A stretch of DNA of 60,104 nucleotides from DATBSK01 sp964532485 (GTDB lineage Bacteria > Actinomycetota > Acidimicrobiia > IMCC26256 > PALSA-555), in contig CAZHKE010000017.1 of assembly GCA_964532485.1 (NCBI GenBank), forward strand, positions 1 through 60,104, in the 5' to 3' direction. A model generated the notes under the pieces. That model did not search any database, was not told the DNA's origin, and worked only from the letters and a program-made list of their open reading frames with translations. A program made the position numbers and the translations under genes. Below, in pieces: positions 42,047 to 48,599 of this stretch; the stretch's first letter is position 1, and each line of letters starts with the position of its first letter.

Positions 42047-43369
42047 ATGAACGACGTCGAGACCCACTACGTCGCGACACCGCACGGTCACTACGCGTAC
42101 CAGGTGAGCGGTGAAGGCGAACGGGCGATCCTCTTCATCAGCGGGAACGTGTCGCACCTCGAGCTGCGCTGGGAGATCCCGCACCTGGTGCGCATGTACC
42201 GCCGCCTCATGGCGTTCGGCAGGGTGGTCACCTTCGACCCGCTCGGCATCGGAACATCCGACCCGCTGCCGGACCCACCCCCCTCGCTCGGGGAGGTGGC
42301 TGAGAACAGCCTGGCGATCATGGACGCGGCGGGCGTCGACCGCTTCGTGATCGTGGCGTCGACCCACGGGGTTGCTCCGGCCATCGCGATGGCCGCCCTG
42401 CACCCCGCGCGGGTCGAGAAGCTCGTCTTCCTGGGTGGCTACGCCCGCCTGTTCGCGGCCCCCGACTACCCGGAGGGCATCGAGCCGGCGGCGCTCGAGC
42501 TCTTCTTCGAGACGTACCTGCCGCTCTGGGGGACGGGGACACCGAGTGCGACTATCTACGGCGTCGAAGCCGACGAGACCGAGCTGCCTGCCTACGCGCG
42601 ACTCGAGCGCGCCGCGGCGGCGCCCGGCGCGATCGAGCGGGTCCTGCGCTGGATCGCCAGCAGCGACGTCCGAGACCTCGTCGACGGTGTCGGCGCCCCG
42701 GTCCTCATGTTCGGCATCGCGACGCGTCTGGTGACGGTCGAGGTGATGCGCGCGGTTGTCGACGGCTTGCGCGACGTGCACTACATCGAGCTCGAGCACG
42801 ACCCGGTGACGACCGGTGTCGGGCTCGACGAGATGATGGCCGACATCGCCGAGTTCCTCACCGGATCTCGTGCGGCGTCCTCCGCCGACCGGCGTCTCGG
42901 CGCGGTGCTCTTCACCGACATCGTCGGATCGACCGAGCTCGCGGCCCGACTCGGCGACGCTCGCTGGCGCGACGCGCTCGGCGGCTTCCGCATCGCCGTG
43001 CGTCGAGAGCTCGAGCGCCACGACGGACGCGAGGTGAACACCCGCGGCGACGACTTCTTCGCGGTATTCGACCGGGTGTCGAGCGCGATCGAGTGCGCGC
43101 TGGCGATGCGAGCTGAGACGGAGAACCTCGACCTGCGCACCCGCACGGGAATCCACGTCGGTGAGGTCGAGCTGGACGACGAGGACCTCACCGGCGTCGC
43201 CGTCCACGTCGGCGCCCGGGTCGCCGACCTCGCCGAGCCGGGTGAGGTCCTGGTCACGACGGCCGCCCGCGAGTCGGTGGCGGGCATGACCTGGAGCTTC
43301 GAGGACCGCGGCACGCACGAGCTCAAGGGCGTCCCCGGCGAGTGGAGGCTCTTCGCGGTCCACCCCTAG
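42047..43369 (+). CDS. alpha/beta hydrolase-class III cyclase fusion
   Basis: A 440-residue protein. Residues 1-270 form an alpha/beta hydrolase fold with a weak nucleophile motif ASTHGV, where the first Gly of GxSxG is Ala. From about 282 there is an adenylate/guanylate cyclase domain: metal Asp in VLFTDIVGSTELAARLG, second metal Asp in VNTRGDDFFAVFD, and the tail HVGARVADLAEPGEVLVT. The Lys usually selecting the base in EVKTTGDG-type proteins is Asn here (EVNTRGDD). It is probably a cytosolic signalling cyclase whose hydrolase part senses or degrades a ligand. The palindromic repeat starts 4 bp after its stop. Confidence 0.85.
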   Translation: MNDVETHYVATPHGHYAYQVSGEGERAILFISGNVSHLELRWEIPHLVRMYRRLMAFGRVVTFDPLGIGTSDPLPDPPPSLGEVAENSLAIMDAAGVDRFVIVASTHGVAPAIAMAALHPARVEKLVFLGGYARLFAAPDYPEGIEPAALELFFETYLPLWGTGTPSATIYGVEADETELPAYARLERAAAAPGAIERVLRWIASSDVRDLVDGVGAPVLMFGIATRLVTVEVMRAVVDGLRDVHYIELEHDPVTTGVGLDEMMADIAEFLTGSRAASSADRRLGAVLFTDIVGSTELAARLGDARWRDALGGFRIAVRRELERHDGREVNTRGDDFFAVFDRVSSAIECALAMRAETENLDLRTRTGIHVGEVELDDEDLTGVAVHVGARVADLAEPGEVLVTTAARESVAGMTWSFEDRGTHELKGVPGEWRLFAVHP

Positions 43370-43373
43370 TGGT

Positions 43374-43411
43374 TGCGTCCGTCGCCCGCGTATAGAGGGG
43401 TGAGGGACGCA
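43374..43411. repeat. palindromic intergenic repeat, copy 4
   Basis: TGCGTCCGTCGCCC (43374-43387) and GGGTGAGGGACGCA (43398-43411) form a stem with two imperfect positions. It starts right after the cyclase-fusion stop. The promoter sequence CATCAATAGGAT follows directly. Confidence 0.85.
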
Positions 43412-43415
43412 TCAA

Positions 43416-43421
43416 TAGGAT
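43416..43421 (+). promoter_or_regulatory. -10 element of leaderless promoter
   Basis: TAGGAT, eight nt before the ATG at 43430. Together with ATCAA just upstream it matches the sequence before the acyl-CoA dehydrogenase gene. Confidence 0.55.
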
Positions 43422-43429
43422 TCGTCCCG

Positions 43430-43936
43430 ATGACGGTTCACGAGCGTCCCTTCGGCCGGTACTTCGACGACTTCGAGCCCGGCGACGTGTACAAGCACTG
43501 GCCGGGCAAGACCATCACCGAGGGCGAGGACCACCTCTTCTGCCTCATCACCATGAACCACCACCCGCTCCACCTGGACGCGTGGTACGCCGAGACCCAG
43601 ACGCAGTTCGGCAAGAACGTCGTGGTCGGCAACCTCGTCTACTCGGTCGTGCTCGGCATGAGCGTCCCCGACGTCAGCGGTGCGGCGATCGCGAACCTCG
43701 AGGTCGAGGAGCTCAAGCACCAGAAGCCGACGTTCCACGGCGACACGATCTACGCCGAGACCAAGGTCCTCGAGAAGAAGGAGTCGTCGAGCAAGCCCGA
43801 CCGAGGCATCGTCACGGTCGAGACCCGGGGCTTCAACCAACGCGGAGAAGAGGTCTGCTACTTCCGCCGCAAGGTGATGGTCCCCAAGCGCGACGCCGCG
43901 CCGGAGCGCGTCCGGCCCTACGAGTCCCCTGAGTAG
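43430..43936 (+). CDS. MaoC-like hydratase
   Basis: A 168-residue hot-dog fold enzyme of the R-specific enoyl-CoA hydratase/mesaconyl-CoA hydratase group. The signature is GKTITEGEDHLFCLITMNHHPLHLD, with the catalytic Asp/His region in MNHHPLHLDAWYAE, and FGKNVVVGNLVYSVVLGMSV. It would add water to an enoyl-CoA, such as mesaconyl-CoA, in line with the lyase at 30925 and dehydrogenases at 33380 and 40882. It is a single hot-dog, half the size of the double hot-dog mesaconyl-CoA hydratases. A TAGGAT promoter supports the ATG at 43430. Confidence 0.85.
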   Translation: MTVHERPFGRYFDDFEPGDVYKHWPGKTITEGEDHLFCLITMNHHPLHLDAWYAETQTQFGKNVVVGNLVYSVVLGMSVPDVSGAAIANLEVEELKHQKPTFHGDTIYAETKVLEKKESSSKPDRGIVTVETRGFNQRGEEVCYFRRKVMVPKRDAAPERVRPYESPE

Positions 43937-43990
43937 CGGAGCGAAGCGTCCGCGGGCGGGGTGTCCCCGCCCGCAGCGCAGCGACCCACA

Positions 43991-44413
43991 GTGACGGACT
44001 GCCTCTTCTGCGCGATCGTCACCGGCGACGTCTCGGCGACGGTCGTCGCCGAGAGCGACGCGACGGTCGCGTTCCTCGACCACCGTCCGATCTTCCCCGG
44101 CCACACGCTCGTGGTCCCGCGTGCGCACGTCGAGACGCTGCGCGACCTCGACTCCGACGGGGTCGGCCCCTACTTCCTCGACGTGCAGCGAGTGGCCGTC
44201 GCCGTCCAGGACGGCCTCGACGCCCAGGGCACGTTCGTCGCCGAGAACAACGTCGTCAGCCAGAGCGTCCCGCACCTGCACGTCCACGTCGTGCCTCGCC
44301 GCCGGAAGGACGGGCTGCGCGGGTTCTTCTGGCCTCGCTCGACCTACGCCGACCCGAGCGAGATGGAGGACGTCGCCGGTCGCATCCGGGCGGCCCTCCC
44401 GTCACCTTCGTGA
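43991..44413 (+). CDS. HIT family nucleotide hydrolase/transferase
   Basis: A 140-residue histidine triad protein. It begins CLFCAIVTGDVSATVVAES, and has the triad motif SVPHLHVHVVPRR. HIT proteins hydrolyse adenosine 5'-phosphoramidates and dinucleoside polyphosphates. The C-terminal GLRGFFWPR segment is typical of the HINT/Fhit-related branch with Trp. The GTG at 43991 is preferred over one at 43961 because the fold begins immediately after it. Weak spacing to the MaoC gene (54 bp) suggests cotranscription. Confidence 0.85.
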   Translation: MTDCLFCAIVTGDVSATVVAESDATVAFLDHRPIFPGHTLVVPRAHVETLRDLDSDGVGPYFLDVQRVAVAVQDGLDAQGTFVAENNVVSQSVPHLHVHVVPRRRKDGLRGFFWPRSTYADPSEMEDVAGRIRAALPSPS

Positions 44414-44441
44414 GGTGCTTGCCCGACGCCTAGTGCTGTAA

Positions 44442-44447
44442 TAATGT
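44442..44447 (+). promoter_or_regulatory. -10 element / AT-rich operator, RHH gene
   Basis: TAATGT, seven nt before the ATG at 44455, in an AT-rich island (TGTAATAATGTAATCA, 44437-44452). The ATGTAATCA string recurs in the PaaX-desaturase operator at 3982-3990. Confidence 0.45.
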
Positions 44448-44454
44448 AATCACC

Positions 44455-44967
44455 ATGACGGAGCACGATCTTGCCGGCTGGTTCGCCGGCCGTTGTCCCG
44501 ACGAGTGGTTCACCGGCGCCCCCGAGGTCAGCGCCGACCGCGAGGAGATCCTCGTCGTCGGGACGCTCTCCGAGCCCGACACCGGGAAGAACGCAGACGC
44601 CGACACGCGGGCGAGCGCGTGCGCGGCCTGCATCGACGGCTTTCGCGAGGACACCCGGGCCCATCGCATGCACATCGCGGACGAGGCGGAGCGCCGCTTC
44701 GACCGGAAGGTCGCCTGGGGCGCCCGCTGCGGGGAGGCCGGCGCCGTCTTCACCCACCTGAGCGTGCCGGTGATGACCCGCCTCCGGATGGGGGAGCGCC
44801 GGGTCCTCGACACCCTCGTCGATGCGGGCGTCGCCCGCAGCCGGAGCGACGCCCTGGCCTGGTGCGTGCGCCTGGTGCGCGAGCACGAGGGCGAGTGGAT
44901 CGAAGAGCTGCGCGACGCCCTCGTCCACGTCGAACGAGTGCGGGCCGACGGGCCGACGCCGCGATGA
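44455..44967 (+). CDS. hypothetical protein with C-terminal ribbon-helix-helix-like segment
   Basis: A 170-residue cytosolic protein. The N-terminal part (GWFAGRCPDEWFTGAPEVSA, EILVVGTLSEPD, then a Cys-containing ACAACIDGF) is of unknown type. The C-terminal stretch TRLRMGERRVLDTLVDAGVA and SRSDALAWCVRLVREH resembles an RHH DNA-binding module of MetJ/Arc type used by small autoregulators. An AT-rich island with TGTAAT half-sites directly upstream is consistent with autoregulation. I do not recognise the full-length family. Confidence 0.6.
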   Translation: MTEHDLAGWFAGRCPDEWFTGAPEVSADREEILVVGTLSEPDTGKNADADTRASACAACIDGFREDTRAHRMHIADEAERRFDRKVAWGARCGEAGAVFTHLSVPVMTRLRMGERRVLDTLVDAGVARSRSDALAWCVRLVREHEGEWIEELRDALVHVERVRADGPTPR

Positions 44968-45019
44968 GGCGCGGGACACATCGAGCCAGGGGCGGCTATC
45001 GGCACTCGGCTCGTTTCGA

Positions 45020-45025
45020 TAGTCT
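45020..45025 (+). promoter_or_regulatory. -10 element of leaderless promoter
   Basis: TAGTCT, eight nt before the GTG at 45034. Confidence 0.45.
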
Positions 45026-45033
45026 CCACTCTC

Positions 45034-45930
45034 GTGTCGGGGGGCGTTCACCTGACGTTCTACGGCGTACGTGGTTCGACGCCGTGTGACGGAGCCAGGT
45101 ACCAGCGGTACGGCGGCAACACCTCATGTGTCGCGCTCGAGGCCGATGGACATCAGCCGATCGTGTTCGACCTCGGCACGGGCGTTCGCGAGTACGGCGA
45201 CATCGTCACGGAGCGCTTCTCCGAAGCGTTGATCGCGAACCGACTCTCCACGCCGTACCAGGCGACGGTCCTGCTGACCCATCTGCACTGGGACCACATC
45301 ATCGGCCTGCCGTTCTTCACGCCGGTCTTCCGTCCCGACGCCGTCATCGACATCCACGGTCCGCGGCAGGACGCCGGTCCGCTCGAGGACGTGTTCCGCG
45401 GCGTGATGCAGCCGCCGTACTTCCCGATCACGCCCGACCAGCTCGGTGGAACGGTCACGTTCCTCGACACCGCTCACGACGACTTGGCCGTCAACGGCGC
45501 GAAGGTCCGCTCGCGGTGGGTCCGGCACACCGACCCGACGCTCGGCTACCGCGTCGAGCTCGAGGGTCAAGGGGTCACGTACATCTCCGACCACGGCCCC
45601 GGGTGCGATCCCGACGCCGCCGATGACTTCATCCCCGAGGAGGTGCTGGAGCTCTGCGACGGCGTCGATGTGCTCATCCACGACGCGCAGCACACGATGC
45701 ACGAGTACGAGTCGAAGCGGCACTTCGGCCACTCGACCATCGAGTACGCAGTGCACGTCGCGAGGGAGTCGGGCGCCAAGACGCTCGCGCTCTTCCATCA
45801 CTGCCCGACCCACAGCGACGTGGCGGTCGACGAGATCCTCGACCACGCCCGCGACATCTCGGCGGAGACGAACGGCCCGGAGGTGATCGCCGCGCACGAG
45901 GGGATGCGGCTCGACCTCGGGCATCGGTGA
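45034..45930 (+). CDS. metallo-beta-lactamase fold hydrolase (phosphodiesterase-like)
   Basis: A 298-residue MBL protein. It starts VHLTFYGVRGSTPCDG, with the metal motif LLTHLHWDHIIGLPFF, a later His in VRHTDPTLGYRVE, Asp in TYISDHGPG and a C-terminal His in LFHHCPTHSD. The opening GVRGSTP motif is typical of MBL proteins related to tRNase Z/cAMP phosphodiesterase types and of light-sensing or chemotaxis-linked hydrolases. It could act on cyclic nucleotides, fitting the cyclase fusion 1.7 kb upstream, but that is only a suggestion. A TAGTCT -10 supports the GTG start. Confidence 0.82.
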   Translation: MSGGVHLTFYGVRGSTPCDGARYQRYGGNTSCVALEADGHQPIVFDLGTGVREYGDIVTERFSEALIANRLSTPYQATVLLTHLHWDHIIGLPFFTPVFRPDAVIDIHGPRQDAGPLEDVFRGVMQPPYFPITPDQLGGTVTFLDTAHDDLAVNGAKVRSRWVRHTDPTLGYRVELEGQGVTYISDHGPGCDPDAADDFIPEEVLELCDGVDVLIHDAQHTMHEYESKRHFGHSTIEYAVHVARESGAKTLALFHHCPTHSDVAVDEILDHARDISAETNGPEVIAAHEGMRLDLGHR

Positions 45931-45949
45931 CCGAGCACCACGGGCCGGG

Positions 45950-46465
45950 ATGAGCGAGCGTCCCGAAGACGCCGACGAGGAGATCTACGGACCCGACGCC
46001 GACGAGTTCCGGCGCGTGCTCGGACAGTTCGCCACCGGCGTCACGATCATCACCGCGATCGACGGCGGCGAGCCCGTCGGTGTCGCGGCCAACTCCTTCA
46101 CGTCGGTGTCGCTCGACCCGCCGCTCGTGCTGTTCTGCGTGGCCCGCACGTCGTCGACGTGGCCCCGGATCGAGCGGGCCCGAAAGTTCGCCGTCAACAT
46201 CCTGGGGGAGCACCAGGAGGAGCTGTCGCAGCTGTTCGCGACGAAGGGCGCTGACCGCTTCGGCCAGTGCGACTGGCACGAGGGTGTGGGCGGCTCCCCC
46301 GTGCTCCACGAGACGCTCGCGTACCTCGACTGCGAGTTCTGGGCCGAGTACGAAGGCGGCGACCACATCATCGTCGTCGGCCGAGTGCTCGACCTCGGGG
46401 TCGAGCACGACGCCGGACCGCTCCTGTTCTTCCGCGGCAGGTACGGGCGCATCGCCACCGAATGA
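45950..46465 (+). CDS. flavin reductase family protein
   Basis: A 171-residue FMN-binding split-barrel reductase. The motifs FRRVLGQFATGVTIITAIDG, GVAANSFTSVSLDPPLVLFCV and FAVNILGEHQEELSQLFA are standard for the HpaC/flavin reductase-like family. It supplies reduced flavin to a monooxygenase, or acts itself as an oxidoreductase. The luciferase-like enzymes at 23485 and 32406 are possible partners, but they are not adjacent. It begins 19 bp after the MBL gene and is probably cotranscribed with it. Confidence 0.85.
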   Translation: MSERPEDADEEIYGPDADEFRRVLGQFATGVTIITAIDGGEPVGVAANSFTSVSLDPPLVLFCVARTSSTWPRIERARKFAVNILGEHQEELSQLFATKGADRFGQCDWHEGVGGSPVLHETLAYLDCEFWAEYEGGDHIIVVGRVLDLGVEHDAGPLLFFRGRYGRIATE

Positions 46466-46475
46466 CGCCGGGGAA

Positions 46476-46718
46476 ATGACACCACCGACGTCGCTCGAAG
46501 GACGCGTCGTGGTCGTCGGTGTCGAGCAGCGGCCCGCGGCCGTCGCCCTCGCTGCCCGCGGTGCGACGGTCGTCGTCGTCGGCGCTGAGGCCGGGGCCGT
46601 CGGGTCGCTCGTGCGGGAGGTCGCCACGACCGGTGCTCGCGCCGCCGCGTTCGTCGGTGATCCCTCGACCGACGCCGACGCCGCGGCGCTCTCGGAGATG
46701 CTCGCCGAGCTGTTCTGA
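46476..46718 (+). CDS. 80-residue stand-alone Rossmann fragment
   Basis: A very short protein resembling the first beta-alpha-beta-alpha-beta unit of a short-chain dehydrogenase. VVVVGVEQRPAAVALAARGA is the first strand and helix, but the Gly-rich TGxxxGIG loop is absent, and ATVVVVGAEAGAVGSLVREV and AAFVGDPSTDAD follow the SDR pattern. It may be a remnant of a dehydrogenase, or a small domain of unknown function. It starts 10 bp after the flavin reductase stop. A hairpin at 46724-46740 follows. Confidence 0.55.
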   Translation: MTPPTSLEGRVVVVGVEQRPAAVALAARGATVVVVGAEAGAVGSLVREVATTGARAAAFVGDPSTDADAAALSEMLAELF

Positions 46719-46723
46719 TCCAG

Positions 46724-46740
46724 CCTGACGAGCCGTCAGG
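46724..46740 (+). terminator. short hairpin after the Rossmann fragment gene
   Basis: CCTGACG-AGC-CGTCAGG, a perfect 7-bp inverted repeat with a 3-nt loop, 5 bp after the stop. There is no T run, so termination is only plausible. Confidence 0.4.
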
Positions 46741-46781
46741 TCGCCGGTAGCCTGGCGTCCGACGCCCCGAGCCTTGGCACC

Positions 46782-48599
46782 GTGCCCCGGCAGGGGACGC
46801 GCTCCGAGGGAGTCGAAGCGTTGGATCGGGAGCACGAGCTGCGGCGGGCCGGATGGCGGCTCATCCGGGGAGAGCTCCGCCAGCAACACCTCTGGGTCCT
46901 CGCCGGGGTCGCGGCGGGCGTCATCTGGACCGCCGCCAAGATCACGGTCCCGCTGCTCGCCGCGGCGGCCATCGACGACGGCATCATCCCCGGCGACGCC
47001 GGCGCGATCGTGCTCTACGCGGTCCTCATCGTGCTCGTGGGCGCGGTGCAGGCGTTCGGGACGGGCTCGCGGCGCTTTGCGGCGTTCCGCATCTCGTACC
47101 GCGTCGAGACCGATCTCCGCGAGCGCCTGTTCGCGCACCTCCAACGGCTGCACTTCGCGTTCCACGACCAGGCCCAGACCGGGCAGCTCATGGCGCGCGC
47201 CAACACCGACATCCGGCAGGTCAACCAGGTCGTCGTGCTGTTGCCGCTGTTCGCCGCGTCCTTGCTGATCGTCAGCGCAGTGATCGTCGTGATGATGCTG
47301 CAGAACGTCACGCTGGCGCTCCTCGCATTGGGCGCGCTCCCGCTGCTCAACATCGCCGCCACCCGCTTCTCGCGACGGATCGCGCCGGTCGTGCTCTCGT
47401 TGCAGGAGGAGCTCGGCGACCTCTCGGGTGTGGTCGAGGAGACGGTCGCGGGGGTCCGGGTCGTGAAGGGCTTCGGCTCGGAGCGCCTGCAGGTGGAGCG
47501 CCTCGAGGCGGAGGCCGACTCCGTCCTGGACCGGGCGCTGCAGGCCGCCTGGCTCCGTTCCGGCTTCCTGCCGCTGCTGGACTTCCTCCCCGCGGTCGCG
47601 CTCGTCGCGATCCTCTGGTACGGCGGGCACCTCGTGCTCGACGGCGACCTGCAGATCGGCACCCTCGTCGCGTTCAACTCCTACATCCTCATGACGATCT
47701 GGCCGTTGCGGATGACGGGCATGCTCGTCGCGCAGGCCAGTCGCGCCTCGTCGTCGGGTGGAAGGATCGACGAGATCCTCGGGACGGATCCCGCAGTCGT
47801 CGATCCACCGCACCCGGCGCCACTGCCCGCAGGCGGGTCCGGTGAGCTGCGGTTCGAGGCAGTCGACTTCTCCTATGGCGCCGGTCCGCCCGTGCTCGAA
47901 GACTTCGATCTGGTCGTGCGCGGCGGCGAAGCCGTCGCCGTCGTCGGCGCGACCGGTAGCGGCAAGACGACCGTGGCGCGACTCGTCTCGCGCTTCTACG
48001 ACGTCGACACGGGCCGGGTGACGCTCGACGGTGTGGATGTGAGGGCCCTCACCGTGCGCGACCTGCGTCGGAGCGTGGGCATCGTCTTCGAGGACACGTT
48101 CCTGTTCACCGACACCGTCGCCGAGAACATCGCCTTTGCCGATCCCGAGGCACCGCTCGAGCAGGTGCGTCGCGCCGCGGACCTCGCGGGCGCCGACGAG
48201 TTCATCATGGCGCTGCCCGCCGGCTACGACACGGTCATCGGCGAGCACGGGTTCTCGCTGTCGGGCGGTCAGCGGCAGCGCATCGCGATCGCGCGCGCCG
48301 TGCTCGCCGACCCGAGCGTGCTCATCCTCGACGACGCGACGTCGTCGGTCGACCCGACCAAGGAGCACGAGATCCGCACCGCCCTGGGCGAGGTGATGGA
48401 CGGTCGTACGACGCTCATCATCGCCCACCGCGCGGCAACGATCGCGCTCGCAGATCGTGTCGTCTTGCTCGACGAGCACAGGATCGTCGCCGAGGGGACC
48501 CACGAGGAGCTGCTCTCGTCGTCACCGCGCTACCGAGAGGTCCTCGCTGACGCCGAGGCGCGAGCCACGGTCGCGCCGGTCGCGGGAGCCGCCGAATGA
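46782..48599 (+). CDS. ABC exporter subunit A (degenerate catalytic site)
   Basis: A 605-residue half-transporter, first of a heterodimeric pair. Six membrane helices lie roughly at 45-320, and the NBD has Walker A VGATGSGKTT, signature LSGGQRQRIA and Walker B VLILDDATSSVD. The Asp after Walker B replaces the catalytic Glu, as in the degenerate half of TM287/288-type exporters. The GTG at 46782 lies 28 bp beyond the TAGCCT hexamer at 46749-46754. It overlaps the partner gene by 4 bp (ATGA). Exports a drug, lipid or peptide; the substrate is not known. Confidence 0.9.
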   Translation: MPRQGTRSEGVEALDREHELRRAGWRLIRGELRQQHLWVLAGVAAGVIWTAAKITVPLLAAAAIDDGIIPGDAGAIVLYAVLIVLVGAVQAFGTGSRRFAAFRISYRVETDLRERLFAHLQRLHFAFHDQAQTGQLMARANTDIRQVNQVVVLLPLFAASLLIVSAVIVVMMLQNVTLALLALGALPLLNIAATRFSRRIAPVVLSLQEELGDLSGVVEETVAGVRVVKGFGSERLQVERLEAEADSVLDRALQAAWLRSGFLPLLDFLPAVALVAILWYGGHLVLDGDLQIGTLVAFNSYILMTIWPLRMTGMLVAQASRASSSGGRIDEILGTDPAVVDPPHPAPLPAGGSGELRFEAVDFSYGAGPPVLEDFDLVVRGGEAVAVVGATGSGKTTVARLVSRFYDVDTGRVTLDGVDVRALTVRDLRRSVGIVFEDTFLFTDTVAENIAFADPEAPLEQVRRAADLAGADEFIMALPAGYDTVIGEHGFSLSGGQRQRIAIARAVLADPSVLILDDATSSVDPTKEHEIRTALGEVMDGRTTLIIAHRAATIALADRVVLLDEHRIVAEGTHEELLSSSPRYREVLADAEARATVAPVAGAAE

